Translations under genes and position numbers: made by a program
Assembly (NCBI GenBank): GCA_002772325.1
Contig: PCSL01000084.1
Location: 3,296 to 9,263, forward strand
DNA from: Chloroflexi bacterium CG23_combo_of_CG06-09_8_20_14_all_45_10
GTDB lineage: Bacteria; Chloroflexota; Dehalococcoidia; GIF9; AB-539-J10
Length of the DNA stretch: 5,968 bases
Reading direction: 5' to 3'
In this document: one piece after another, positions 5,839 through 5,968 of the stretch
How positions within the stretch are numbered: position 1 is the stretch's first letter
Layout of the letters: each line of letters starts with the position of its first letter
The notes under the pieces: model-generated
Database searches by the model: none
Told to the model about the DNA's origin: nothing
What the model saw: only the letters and a program-made list of their open reading frames with translations

Positions 5839-5886
5839 GTAGTGCGAGGCTTTAGCCTCGTGCACGTCCCTAAAAGGTCGCACTAC
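5839..5886. repeat. Second BIME-like palindromic repeat with GTAG hairpins
   Basis: Unit C (plus strand, 5839-5860) is GTAG, TG, stem CGAGGCT, loop TT, stem AGCCTCG, a perfect 7-bp pair. Unit D (minus strand, 5886-5865) is GTAG, TG, CGACCTT, loop TT, AGGGACG, with one A-A mismatch and one G-T wobble. The outer 9 bp, GTAGTGCGA and TCGCACTAC, are perfect inverted copies. Only TGCA separates the units, so the middle hairpin of the element at 4826-4896 is missing. Layout, loop bases and GTAG foot agree with that element although the stems differ. Confidence 0.75.
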
Positions 5887-5968
5887 GAAAATTTTTGGGA
5901 GATCAGGTATTAAAGCTGAATGAGACAAATCTAGTTTCGTATCGGAGGCAAAATTAAGCAGCCTAAAT

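Larger units (their letters stand above)
5737..5968. other. Repeat-filled region downstream of cmk, no supported gene
   Basis: Apart from the CHSERSEES mosaic and the second palindromic element, the last 80 bases show no gene. A GGAGG at 5944-5948 looks like a ribosome site, but no ATG, GTG or TTG follows before the window ends. Any gene it serves would have to start beyond 5968. No clear terminator for cmk is seen. Confidence 0.55.

Noticed and set aside
5737..5928. Minus-strand open frame of 63 codons
   Set aside because: It is composed of the CHSERSEES repeat and the second palindromic element, has no ribosome site, and is a well-known type of spurious protein call.

Overview
The window looks like part of a bacterial chromosome with moderate GC. 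It is most likely from Chloroflexota (Dehalococcoidia-like), though this is a soft inference. It rests on the lipoprotein-type binding protein with a proline-rich linker, the style of the cytidylate kinase, and intergenic repeats of the 'CHSERSEES' and GTAG-hairpin kinds that are common in genomes from that group. No rRNA or other marker gene is present to settle it.

Layout. About the first 80% is one minus-strand operon for a branched-chain amino acid type (HAAT family) ABC importer, in transcription order livK (4669-3353), livH (3297-2422), livM (2418-1447), livG (1445-717) and livF (733-29). The last four genes are packed tightly: gaps of 3 and 1 nt, then a 17-nt overlap. livK is set apart by a 55-nt gap holding a perfect 13-bp stem-loop. 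The lipoprotein LivK captures the ligand outside the membrane, LivH and LivM form the channel, and LivG and LivF power it. The ligand cannot be read from sequence; leucine, isoleucine and valine are only the family default.

A divergent control region (about 4670-5067) separates livK from a plus-strand cmk (cytidylate kinase, start taken as TTG at 5068). Candidate sigma70 promoters for the two directions overlap at a shared TTGTCAA/TTGACAA -35 site. The predicted livK leader is about 280 nt. It carries a palindromic repeat made of two inverted GTAG-hairpin units and a possible 30-codon small ORF with a strong internal Shine-Dalgarno site.

Downstream of cmk (5737-5968) there is no convincing gene. 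The stretch holds a mosaic of the 'CHSERSEES' repeat and a second palindromic element built to the same plan as the one in the livK leader. The four hairpin units share a rule: GTAG, two bases, a 7-bp stem, a TT loop, and the stem complement. Their stem sequences differ while pairing is mostly kept. This resembles REP/BIME elements mobilised by RAYT-type transposases and is the most interesting signal in the window.
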